The notes below the pieces were generated by a model that did no database searches, was not told the DNA's origin, and saw only the letters and a list, made by a program, of their open reading frames with translations. From Candidatus Zhuqueibacterota bacterium (GTDB lineage: Bacteria; Zhuqueibacterota; Zhuqueibacteria; Residuimicrobiales; Oceaniaggregativiventaceae), in NCBI GenBank assembly GCA_014728115.1, contig WJME01000255.1, positions 1-64,000 of the forward strand: a DNA stretch of 64,000 bases, read 5' to 3'. This document shows, piece after piece, positions 54,104 to 62,516 of the stretch. The position numbers were made by a program, and so were the translations under genes. Numbering within the stretch: position 1 is the stretch's first letter; the number at the start of each line of letters is the position of its first letter.

Positions 54104-56458
54104 CTATTTCAACAACAGCATCCGCTTTGTGACGACTCTGTTTCCGGCCATGACCCGATAGAGATAAACACCCGAGGAATATTCGGATGCATCGAACCGG
54201 ATTGAATGATGACCGGGTTGCAAAGGTTCATCCACCAACAGGGCGACCTGTTGCCCCACGATGTTATAGACCCCGAGCATGACATGCTGCTGACGATCGA
54301 GATCGAAATCGATGGTGGTCGTTGGATTAAAGGGATTCGGGTAATTGTCATAAACATGAAAGCGCGTCGGCATGGTTTGATTATCCGCAACAGCGGTCAC
54401 GTCCAGCGTACGGAATCTAAAGTCCACCGACCAGTCGCTGGGACCGGTTTCATTGAAGGCCCGCACGCGCCAGAAATAGAGCGTGTTGCCGGTCAGCATG
54501 GTGTCAGACGGCGTATAGGTCGTATCCACAAGACCCTCGATATCATAGACCAGACTCGCCTCGTCGAACGATCCGTTGGTCGCCACCTGCAAGCGATAGG
54601 TCTCGGCACCGGCGGTTTCCTGCCAGGCAAAGCCAGGCACGAGAGGTGTATCCGCTCCGATGGGCAAGAGGAGCTCTGGCTGCGCCGGAAACGCCACGGT
54701 AAAAGCCTCGGTGCGCGAAAATTCTGAAAATCCGGCGGCATTGGCAGCGCGAATGCGCCAAAAGTATTCACTCTGGCCGTCGAGATTAAACTGTACCAGG
54801 GTCAACGAGTCCAGGGTTTGCTCGGTGACGACACTTTCAAACAGAGAATCCAGGGCGATTTGCACCTGGTACAGCCCGGCTGAAAAGGACGGCTCCCAGC
54901 CAAACTGTACGCCGCCCTCATCCTCCTCGATGATATAGGCCAGCGGCGCCATGACCGGAACTACAGGCGCATCCACGCGGACCACATTGCTAGGGGGACT
55001 CTCGTTGTTGTTGCGATCCAGGGCTGTGACGCTGAAATAGACCGGACTCGCGGTTCCCTCGACATATTCGGGTTTTGCTACCGGCAGTCCGGCGATCATG
55101 TCGAGGTTGGAGGCCAGCTGCAAGCTAGTGTCCGCGATGGTTTCGCTGTCCAGGCGATAGACAGCATAGCGGATAGCGGTATCCTGTCCGGTATCGACAA
55201 GCGGTGGATCCCAGCGCAGGCCATACGAGACATTATCGGCCAGCAGCTCGTAGCGAAGATTTTCGGGGGCCGGTGTGGGGATCATATCTTTCCAGTCCAT
55301 GACCGGCGGAATAGCCGGATAACGATAAAAGGTCTGCTGCAGGCTGTCTGCAAAGCCTCTGCGATTGGCCATCAGGTCGGTGGCCTTGAAAAAGATGCTC
55401 CCTTCGACCTCCTGGTCGCGATTCAGACGCAGCTGGCGCGGCAGCTCATTAGCCCGCCACGATTGGATGCGATAGGCGCCCTGCCCCACATAGAGATGGC
55501 GGCCGGTTTTTTGATCGTTCCACCAGGGCAACAGCTTGCCATAATCCTGACCGCCGCCAAAGGGCCAGTACAGCTGGGGGGCCAGATAATCCACGGTTTG
55601 CTGCTCGATCCAGGCCAGGGGATCGGCAAAGATGACATCATGAGCATCCAGTCCCGTGATACCAGGAGGCACACCATTTTTCCAGATGCCAAACGGACTG
55701 ACACCGAATTTGACATAGGGTTTGTTGTCCTGAATCGTCTCGTGCACCATAGAAACCAGCAAATTGACATTGTCACGGCGCCAGTCACTGATACTCGTAA
55801 ATCCACGGTTGTACTCGTTAAACGTCTCCTGATCCTCATTGCGAATCTGATCGGGAGGATAGGGGTAAAAATAGTCGTCGAAATGGATACCGTCGATATC
55901 ATATCGCCGCACCACATCGGTTACGATCGAGGTGACATAGTCACGCACCTGAGGCAGGCCGGGATTGAGAATCTTTAGCGTTCCAAATGTCAGCACCCAG
56001 TCCGGTTGCTCGACTGTCACATGTTCTTCATCCACATTATAGGCCTGGGTATTTCGCACTGCGCGGTAAGGGTTGAGCCAGGCGTGCAGCTCCATGCCGC
56101 GTTTATGGGTCTCTTGTATGGCAAATTCCAGGGGATCATAATAGGGAATGGGCGGCGTCCCCTGGGCACCGGTGAGCCAGTAAGACCAGGGCTCGAGTTC
56201 TGATTCGTACAGCGCATCGCATTCGGGACGAATCTGAAAAAAGATGGCATTGATGTCCAGGTTTTGCATTTCATCCAGAATCGCGATGAGCTGTTCTTGC
56301 TGTTCTGTAGTGCTGAGAAAGGGACTGGACGGCCAGTCCAGATTGACCACACTGGCGACCCAGGCACCGCGGAATTCCCGTTTTGGGTGTTCTGTTTGAG
56401 CGAAACTCGTCGTTACCAGGGAGAGAAACAAAACGAACAAGGCAGTAACCTTTTTCAT
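54104..56458 (-). CDS. T9SS-secreted GHL10-family glycosyl hydrolase-like protein
   Basis: A 784-residue exported protein. A signal peptide (1-20, ending S-F-A-Q) is followed by a GHL10 (glycosyl hydrolase-like 10) TIM-barrel domain at about 25-350: R-E-F-R-G-A-W-V-A-S-V at its start, D-I-N-A-I-F-F-Q-I-R-P near 70, L-H-A-W-L-N-P-Y-R near 118, and D-G-I-H-F-D-D-Y-F near 190. Three FN3-like beta domains follow (about 390-690). A canonical T9SS tail (N-Y-P-N-P-F-N-P near 713) ends K-R-M-L-L-L-K. Family members act on glycans, some on peptidoglycan; the target here is unknown. GGAGGT precedes the ATG. The terminator at 56474-56508 separates it from the gene before. Confidence 0.86.
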   Translation of the reverse strand: MKKVTALFVLFLSLVTTSFAQTEHPKREFRGAWVASVVNLDWPSSPFLSTTEQQEQLIAILDEMQNLDINAIFFQIRPECDALYESELEPWSYWLTGAQGTPPIPYYDPLEFAIQETHKRGMELHAWLNPYRAVRNTQAYNVDEEHVTVEQPDWVLTFGTLKILNPGLPQVRDYVTSIVTDVVRRYDIDGIHFDDYFYPYPPDQIRNEDQETFNEYNRGFTSISDWRRDNVNLLVSMVHETIQDNKPYVKFGVSPFGIWKNGVPPGITGLDAHDVIFADPLAWIEQQTVDYLAPQLYWPFGGGQDYGKLLPWWNDQKTGRHLYVGQGAYRIQSWRANELPRQLRLNRDQEVEGSIFFKATDLMANRRGFADSLQQTFYRYPAIPPVMDWKDMIPTPAPENLRYELLADNVSYGLRWDPPLVDTGQDTAIRYAVYRLDSETIADTSLQLASNLDMIAGLPVAKPEYVEGTASPVYFSVTALDRNNNESPPSNVVRVDAPVVPVMAPLAYIIEEDEGGVQFGWEPSFSAGLYQVQIALDSLFESVVTEQTLDSLTLVQFNLDGQSEYFWRIRAANAAGFSEFSRTEAFTVAFPAQPELLLPIGADTPLVPGFAWQETAGAETYRLQVATNGSFDEASLVYDIEGLVDTTYTPSDTMLTGNTLYFWRVRAFNETGPSDWSVDFRFRTLDVTAVADNQTMPTRFHVYDNYPNPFNPTTTIDFDLDRQQHVMLGVYNIVGQQVALLVDEPLQPGHHSIRFDASEYSSGVYLYRVMAGNRVVTKRMLLLK

Positions 56459-56473
56459 CGGACCTCCTGTTTA

Positions 56474-56508
56474 TAAAAAAAAGGCCGGCGAAAAGCCCCG
56501 CCGGCCTT
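56474..56508 (-). terminator. Rho-independent terminator after the 434-residue cargo
   Basis: A 10-bp stem AAGGCCGGCG / CGCCGGCCTT with an 8-base loop and a run of eight T on the minus strand. It is placed 21 bases after the stop at 56530. Confidence 0.88.
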
Positions 56509-56529
56509 GAAAACATGACCAAAAAGCGC

Positions 56530-57834
56530 TTATTTGATCAGCAGCATCTTTTTGGTTTGGGTTTGATTGTCGGTGGAAAGGGTGTAATAGTACACACCGC
56601 TTGCAAGATCAGCACCGTTGAATTCGACACTGTGGCGTCCGGCGATCATGCGCTGGCTGACCAGAGTGGTGATTTCGCGGCCCATGACATCATAGACGCG
56701 CAGTTCCACCTGGGTATCTTTTTGCAGATTGAACGCAATGGTGGTGGAAGGATTGAATGGATTCGGATAGTTTTGTTCCAGTTCGAATCCCTGCGGCAGC
56801 GCGTCGGTGTTTCTTTCCACAGCGGTTCCGGTCTTGACGTGCATCTGCACGGCCGGATAGTCGCTGGTCCCGAAACATCCAACATAGGCAGTATCGCCGG
56901 TGACACTGAACGCAATGGCACGCGGACGTTCATCGGCATTTTCAGCGGTATTGAAGACCCATTCGATGCTGTCGACGATGGCCCAGTCATTCTCCGGATC
57001 ACGTCCATACCAGACGTTATGTTGATAATTGGTAGTAATGTCCGGATGTCCATTGGGTGGATTCAGGTAACTGCCTGAACTCAGGTATAGATAACCCGTT
57101 TCAGGTTGCCAGCCAAAGGATTCACATGCGAATCCAGGCCAAATACCGGTCGAATCAAAGGGTGAAAACTCGTCAGCACGGTTATAGAGAATGACATAAT
57201 TCAGGGTAAAGCCTGCCCAGAAAATGGTATTGCCATCCGGAGAGACTTCAAAGGCACGGGAAAAGCCGGGTGCTGCATCGATGGCATTGCTTAAAAAGGT
57301 AAAATCGGCATCCCATTCCATAATGGGTTTGGGTGGAACCACATGACCGGTAAACACTGTATTCGCTTCGGAGGCATAGGCAGCAGCATCCAATGTTTCA
57401 CCATCTATGGGTACCGCCTTGGCCAGGCCTTGACCGGTCATGTAATCGATCACGAAAAGTTCATCAAAGAATGAAGCCAAAATGTGTCCACCCGGACCGG
57501 TCCGCAGGCCACGACCAGAATTGAAAAGCGTATCGGTTTCAGCACCGACAGTGACAGTCTTGATGGGTGAAAAATCCGCCTGGCTGCCATCGGGATTGAA
57601 CACATACAATACACGGGTTGGCTCCCAGGTGCCGTCGGCGAGCTGAATACTGTCGGTGGCACCATACTGCTGCACCCAGATCTTGCCTTCAGGATCGACG
57701 GCCAGACCATGGTTACCGCCACCGGACATTAAAAACTCGTCATCCGGAAAGTTTTTCACAAACTCCCATTGACCGAATCCTGCGGTGGAAAGGGCCAACA
57801 GCGCTACAATAAGAATCGTAATCATTCGATTCAT
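56530..57834 (-). CDS. T9SS-secreted beta-propeller-like protein
   Basis: A 434-residue exported protein. Signal peptide 1-21 (ending G-F-G-Q). The middle (about 30-345) has blade-like repeats: G-L-A-V-D-P-E-G-K-I-W-V, R-T-G-P-G-G-H-I-L-A, E-V-S-P-D-G-N-T-I-F-W-A and A-F-S-V-T-G-D-T-A-Y-V-G, which suggest an NHL/SMP-30-type propeller. The end is a canonical T9SS domain with N-Y-P-N-P-F-N-P-S-T-T-I and final K-M-L-L-I-K. No catalytic residues were recognised. GGAGG lies before the ATG at 57834; an upstream ATG at 57888 would hide the signal peptide. It follows the TIG lipoprotein gene in the module B operon. Confidence 0.84.
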   Translation of the reverse strand: MNRMITILIVALLALSTAGFGQWEFVKNFPDDEFLMSGGGNHGLAVDPEGKIWVQQYGATDSIQLADGTWEPTRVLYVFNPDGSQADFSPIKTVTVGAETDTLFNSGRGLRTGPGGHILASFFDELFVIDYMTGQGLAKAVPIDGETLDAAAYASEANTVFTGHVVPPKPIMEWDADFTFLSNAIDAAPGFSRAFEVSPDGNTIFWAGFTLNYVILYNRADEFSPFDSTGIWPGFACESFGWQPETGYLYLSSGSYLNPPNGHPDITTNYQHNVWYGRDPENDWAIVDSIEWVFNTAENADERPRAIAFSVTGDTAYVGCFGTSDYPAVQMHVKTGTAVERNTDALPQGFELEQNYPNPFNPSTTIAFNLQKDTQVELRVYDVMGREITTLVSQRMIAGRHSVEFNGADLASGVYYYTLSTDNQTQTKKMLLIK

Positions 57835-57891
57835 AATTACTCCCTCCGTTTTTGGTTTTAAGGTTAGGGTGTTATTTGGTTTTCTCAAAGC

Positions 57892-57939
57892 TAGATGATG
57901 CGATTCTCTCTCCAGTCAGAGAGAGAATCGCATCATCTA
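57892..57939. promoter_or_regulatory. 20-bp perfect hairpin between two operon genes
   Basis: The 20-base stems at 57892-57911 and 57920-57939 are exact complements with an 8-base loop, directly after the TIG lipoprotein stop. No good T tract follows on the minus strand. It may be a 3' stabiliser or partial terminator that sets the ratio of the two proteins. Confidence 0.6.
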
Positions 57940-59157
57940 TTATTGAACGCCATAATAAGGCGCACTGGATTTAAAAGTCTTGATGACTAGTATCTTTTGA
58001 ATAATTTCCTGAGCAGGATCTCCTTCCTGCACGGCATACATTTCATCCTCTTGTCCCCAGGCGAAAAAGAGCACAGGTGAAGCAAAGAGTCCGGGATAGA
58101 GCGGTCCGAATTCCATTTCCGGAGAAACGGTATAGATCGCTTCAGGTGCATCGGTTCCCAGATATAGCGTACCATCTGCGGCAAAGGTGATGGCATTGAT
58201 GACAAATTCCGATCCGGCCGCTGCGCCAAAATCGAAATAGAGCTCAAACTCGCCGCTAGGGCCGTCGGCATTAAAAGGCACTCGCCAGATGCCCTCGACA
58301 CCGTTCTGGTTGCCGGCAAAATAGACATGGCCGCCAAAGACGCGTACCGAGTGGATCTCGGCCTCAAACGCAAAGGCTGTAACCGATTTATCCGGGGTGA
58401 CCCGGTAGACCTCGGCATTATCGCCGGCCGTCCAGATATTGTCAAATTCATCAAAGTCGAGATCAACGACACTTCCCAAGTCGGTTCCGCTGCGGGAAAC
58501 AAATACACTGGGATTGGCATTGGGTTCTGGTACTTGAAAAATCACTTCACGCCGGATCAGGGCATAGAGAACCTGTGAGGGGCCCACTTTTAAACCGGAA
58601 GCCAGAGTGATAGAGCCTCTGGGGGCATAATCGGTTAGTTCTCCTTCTGGAGTGATCTTTTTAAATCCCGCGCCAACGCCGCCTTCGATCATGACCACAT
58701 AGCAATTGCCATCAGCATCGTTTGCAATGGCTGTGGCTTCCTGATTAGGCAAGAATCCGGTCAAATCGGACACGGCAGCTTGAAGAGAATATACCATTGA
58801 ATTGCTGAAAAATTCCGACATGTGCACAGCGATCTTTATATTGATCGAATCACTGACCATGACCGGTGCCTTAACCACCAGTTGATTGGGCGAAGCAGAA
58901 AGCACTGTGGCTGCGGTTCCATTGAAAAACACGAGGTTGTATTGGGGATTGCTGTTAAAATTTTCCCCATTGATCACGATTTCGGATACGCCTGCCAGCC
59001 CGCCTCCCTCAGGAAGGATAGAGTTGATGACAGGAGTGGGTCCGCCTTGTTCATCGGGATCATAGATGCTGTCCGGATAATCATTTTCACATCCGCTGAA
59101 TCCGATCATTGCGGCTGCCAAAAGTACGGACAAGAACAGAATTGATAACCGTTTCAT
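57940..59157 (-). CDS. TIG-domain lipoprotein with beta-propeller
   Basis: A 405-residue lipoprotein. The signal ends in the lipobox G-F-S-G-C with C23 as the likely lipidated residue. An IPT/TIG Ig-like domain follows at about 42-125 (P-V-I-N-S-I-L-P-E-G-G, then I-V-I-N-G-E-N-F). Propeller-like blades come next (V-V-D-L-D-F-D-E-F-D-N-I-W-T-A-G, F-A-A-D-G-T-L-Y-L-G-T). Similar TIG lipoproteins accompany SusC/SusD-type glycan loci as surface glycan-binding proteins, so this may be the surface binder of module B. It lies 95 bases after the PorV-like gene. Confidence 0.8.
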   Translation of the reverse strand: MKRLSILFLSVLLAAAMIGFSGCENDYPDSIYDPDEQGGPTPVINSILPEGGGLAGVSEIVINGENFNSNPQYNLVFFNGTAATVLSASPNQLVVKAPVMVSDSINIKIAVHMSEFFSNSMVYSLQAAVSDLTGFLPNQEATAIANDADGNCYVVMIEGGVGAGFKKITPEGELTDYAPRGSITLASGLKVGPSQVLYALIRREVIFQVPEPNANPSVFVSRSGTDLGSVVDLDFDEFDNIWTAGDNAEVYRVTPDKSVTAFAFEAEIHSVRVFGGHVYFAGNQNGVEGIWRVPFNADGPSGEFELYFDFGAAAGSEFVINAITFAADGTLYLGTDAPEAIYTVSPEMEFGPLYPGLFASPVLFFAWGQEDEMYAVQEGDPAQEIIQKILVIKTFKSSAPYYGVQ

Positions 59158-59252
59158 AATATTGATCCTTCTGTTTAAGTCTTGAAGGAGACTGGTTTCG
59201 TAAACTCTGGTGTTTTAAACACCAGAGCGTTAGGTCAAATGAACTGAAAACT

Positions 59253-60275
59253 CTAATACGCGAATCGCACGGAAATCCGGTTGACATCTTCAAAAATCGT
59301 AAAGGGTGCATAGGAATAGTCGATCGACAGACCGAACTTACTCACGCCAAATCCGGCCACAAAGCCATAATCAGACTGGCTGCCCACATACCCGGCACGC
59401 AAAGACAGAATTTGCATCAGTTTATACTCGCCGCCGACACTGATATACTCGGGAAAAGAGCGCGGATGAGCGGCATCCACAGAGACCAGGAATTCATGAT
59501 TTTCGGGCATCTGGGGCAGAAAATCGAGCACATCCATGGAAAAGCCAATTTTGAAGGTTAGTGGCAGCTGAAAGGTCTCTTTTTCATAGCGAATGTCCTG
59601 AGAAAAATTGCGCACGCTCATGCCAAACGCCAGGCTTTTGAAACCGGTGCGGTAGAACGTCCCGAAATCAAACGCTGCTGTGGCCCGGTTATAGTCTTCC
59701 TGGATGAGATCATCGGGGGTGATTTCGTCGCGCAAAATTCTCGTATTGGCTACCGTGGTATGCGCACCCAGATCCTGATACGTATATTTGACCTGCCCCC
59801 CGACAGAAAAGCGATCCGACAGTTGATGGGCATAAGAGAGTCCCAATGCCATAGCACTCACGGAAAACATACCGGTATCTTCATACCCTTTTTCAGAAGT
59901 GGAAACAACAGTTCCATAAAAGTCACCATAATCTACGGTGACAAAGCTCAACCCAAAAGTGCCATACCGGCCGCGGGCAGGATTATAACAGACAGCACCG
60001 GACAGATAATTGATATCCGCAATCCAGGTCATCTGGTTGACCGAAAAGTTCAGAGTTCGTTCGGTCAGGGCCAAAGTCGCCGGATTATAAAACAATGAAG
60101 CTGCTCCTGCATCGACAGACGTAAAGGCATCGCCCATGGCTGTGGCACGGGCATCTGTGCCCACGCTGAGAAACTGAAAGCCGGTCTGTGCGAGCTTTTG
60201 TTGAGCCAGTGAAGCGGTTGAACCCAGAACGAGGGTCACAATCGTTGCCAGAACCGCGATACTGATTCTTTTCAT
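59253..60275 (-). CDS. PorV/PorQ family outer-membrane protein (module B)
   Basis: A 340-residue PorV/PorQ-type barrel. Signal peptide 1-24, then G-T-D-A-R-A-T-A-M-G-D-A-F-T-S near residue 38 and F-Y-N-P-A-T-L-A-L near 60. The terminus R-F-A-Y is aromatic, as in outer-membrane barrels. The start at 60275 has GGAG 8 bases before it. It follows the 717-residue exported gene by 29 bases. It is paralogous to the copies at 36620 and 16510, but clearly diverged from both, so the modules are not recent duplicates. Confidence 0.8.
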   Translation of the reverse strand: MKRISIAVLATIVTLVLGSTASLAQQKLAQTGFQFLSVGTDARATAMGDAFTSVDAGAASLFYNPATLALTERTLNFSVNQMTWIADINYLSGAVCYNPARGRYGTFGLSFVTVDYGDFYGTVVSTSEKGYEDTGMFSVSAMALGLSYAHQLSDRFSVGGQVKYTYQDLGAHTTVANTRILRDEITPDDLIQEDYNRATAAFDFGTFYRTGFKSLAFGMSVRNFSQDIRYEKETFQLPLTFKIGFSMDVLDFLPQMPENHEFLVSVDAAHPRSFPEYISVGGEYKLMQILSLRAGYVGSQSDYGFVAGFGVSKFGLSIDYSYAPFTIFEDVNRISVRFAY

Positions 60276-60304
60276 ATTAAAACTCCTCAATGATCGATGT
60301 TTGC

Positions 60305-62458
60305 TTAACGGATCACGACAAATTTCCGAATGGCTCGTTGACCGTCCGGTGTTTCAAAAACGGCGATATAGACACCGCTGACAATGACCTGTCCGTGCTT
60401 GGTCACTGAATTCCAAAACTCATCCCCGCTGCCGTTGGTGTGTTCAATGGTCTGGATCAAATCTCCGCGTTCTGTAAAAATCTTGATCGTACATTGCCCC
60501 GGAATATCCAGAAATGCAATACGGTCAGGAACTCCGGGATATTGCATCTCTTTGTTTCGAACATTATAGGGATTGGGTACCACACGAATGTCGGCCAGCG
60601 TTTCTCCTGGCGCACGTCTCAGGTTGGCAGGCTGACGGGTTTTGGTCCAGAACAAGCTCGATTCCAGCGACCCGGAGGGATTGGGCTGCGTCCCCGGCGG
60701 AAACAGGCTGGCCTGATTTTCTTCGCCGGTGCTAACGCTTGCGATATAATAATAGTAATCAAATCCACGGGTTGCCGTGGCATCTTTATATTCATTGACG
60801 ATCTGCGGATTGTCGGTTCCCTCACCGCATTCAAAGATCACATCATAGGTGGTATCCGGAATTGCCACGGCACGGTAAACACGATAACCGGCAAAATTGG
60901 GATCCGCTTCAGCATTGTTCGCCCAGGATAAATAGATGCCGTCACCACCGGAATTGACGTTGAACAGGTTGGGTGGCGGCGGAGGTGAGGGTATGTCATA
61001 GTCGAGCTCGAAATTGCGGCGCGCACGACTAAAGGTTTGAAACAAAGAATCTTTACCGCTCAGTACCCAGGCATTCTTGAACTCATCCTTGTCACCGGTG
61101 CTGGAACCATCGGGCAACTCGAAAGAAAAATTGCCGCTGGGGTTGGCATATGCTTCATACCACAACCGTCCCAGCTCTTCACATTGCTGGCGAGACAAGC
61201 CACTGACCGCTTCGGCAATGACGATCCGCACGCTGTCCCCGGGGGCCAGTGTGTAAGGGCCATAACCGATACAATTGGAAAAGCCGCCTGGCGTGTTTTC
61301 AAAAAGGTCGGGAAATTGATCGCCGACCGCATCGACGTGACGGGGTGCGCGATGACCACGTGTGATCCACTTCCACTCGTCACTCATGCGATTGGCATTG
61401 AACTGATCGTTCGGTCGGGTGGGCGGATCATCGGATTGCTGATAACTCGTGGTACGCGGCTGGAACGGATCATCCGAGTGATCCTGCGCCGACTTGTCAG
61501 CCCACAATGTAATGTTACCGATAATTTGCGGAGACATGAATCGTCCGGTGCCGTTTTCAACATCCGGCGAACCGATGAGGTCGTATTTTTGGGCAGAATG
61601 TTGACCCATCCAGGCAAAGGTACAGCGCATGGAATCGGCATCCGGATCGCCATTGAGGTATTCCTGGTAACTGCCATTATAGCCATCGGCCTCGGAAAAC
61701 TCGCCGCGGTTATCGAGCAGCATATTTTTACCCCAGCGTGAGGAATTGATTCCTGACTCGTCAGTTCCTTCCCGGCCGCTTACATAGCGATACTGGTAAA
61801 AGAACCACACATCTTCCAGAGTCTTGTTCGGCTGCTCGATTTCAGGGTCCCCATCCACATTACCGGTATTGACGAACGTATATTCATAAATAAAATAATT
61901 GCTGTGATATTCCTGGCCCCAGGCAAAAATACGCCTTTTTTCGGTGATTCCGATCGAGGTGTTGACCTCATTATAGATCATCCGATCAGAGATAAGATCG
62001 GGATCGACAATGACCTCACGTTCTGTGTTCATCAAGTCTGTGGCCGGAAAGCCGTCGACATATACATTGGGATGCTCGTATTTGCCATAGAGCTGAAACT
62101 CGATTGGAATAAACTCGCGTTGAATATCCCATCCCCGGGGGCCGACATGGACGACTTTGTAAGGAAAAAAGTTTCCGCCATATTGCTCGGCATCGGTGTA
62201 ATTGCTCGTGCCGATCCACAGGGCCTTGGCAGCCTGGCAGTCCTGATCCTGGTACATGGCAGGCCATTCAAGACCCGTTTGCTGGATTTTGAGAAACGCT
62301 TCTTCAGGTTCGCTGCCGTGCGATTGATACCAGCTCTGCAGCATACCGATTTTCAATTGTTTGACTTCCTGAGACCATGCTGTCGTATAAACTCCGGTCA
62401 GCAATAGCAACAAGCAAACAATCGTTAAAACGGCACCTTTATGTTGTAATCTTTTCAT
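60305..62458 (-). CDS. Large exported FN3-like protein with variant T9SS tail (module B)
   Basis: A 717-residue secreted protein. Signal peptide 1-29 (ending A-W-S-Q). A unique N-domain spans about 35-470. A fibronectin-III-like domain starts after the P-P-P-P-P run near residue 495. The variant tail has V-V-P-N-P-Y about 90 residues from the end and terminal F-V-V-I-R. It matches the 1138-residue module A protein in tail, FN3 placement and operon position. No enzyme motif was recognised. The ATG at 62458 follows AGGACA; a TTG at 62464 is also open. It lies 58 bases after the TonB receptor stop. Confidence 0.75.
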   Translation of the reverse strand: MKRLQHKGAVLTIVCLLLLLTGVYTTAWSQEVKQLKIGMLQSWYQSHGSEPEEAFLKIQQTGLEWPAMYQDQDCQAAKALWIGTSNYTDAEQYGGNFFPYKVVHVGPRGWDIQREFIPIEFQLYGKYEHPNVYVDGFPATDLMNTEREVIVDPDLISDRMIYNEVNTSIGITEKRRIFAWGQEYHSNYFIYEYTFVNTGNVDGDPEIEQPNKTLEDVWFFYQYRYVSGREGTDESGINSSRWGKNMLLDNRGEFSEADGYNGSYQEYLNGDPDADSMRCTFAWMGQHSAQKYDLIGSPDVENGTGRFMSPQIIGNITLWADKSAQDHSDDPFQPRTTSYQQSDDPPTRPNDQFNANRMSDEWKWITRGHRAPRHVDAVGDQFPDLFENTPGGFSNCIGYGPYTLAPGDSVRIVIAEAVSGLSRQQCEELGRLWYEAYANPSGNFSFELPDGSSTGDKDEFKNAWVLSGKDSLFQTFSRARRNFELDYDIPSPPPPPNLFNVNSGGDGIYLSWANNAEADPNFAGYRVYRAVAIPDTTYDVIFECGEGTDNPQIVNEYKDATATRGFDYYYYIASVSTGEENQASLFPPGTQPNPSGSLESSLFWTKTRQPANLRRAPGETLADIRVVPNPYNVRNKEMQYPGVPDRIAFLDIPGQCTIKIFTERGDLIQTIEHTNGSGDEFWNSVTKHGQVIVSGVYIAVFETPDGQRAIRKFVVIR

Positions 62459-62516
62459 CGACAATGTCCTTTTGTTTTCTATTCACGAAACGCAACTGCG
62501 AGACCAAATCATTCGA

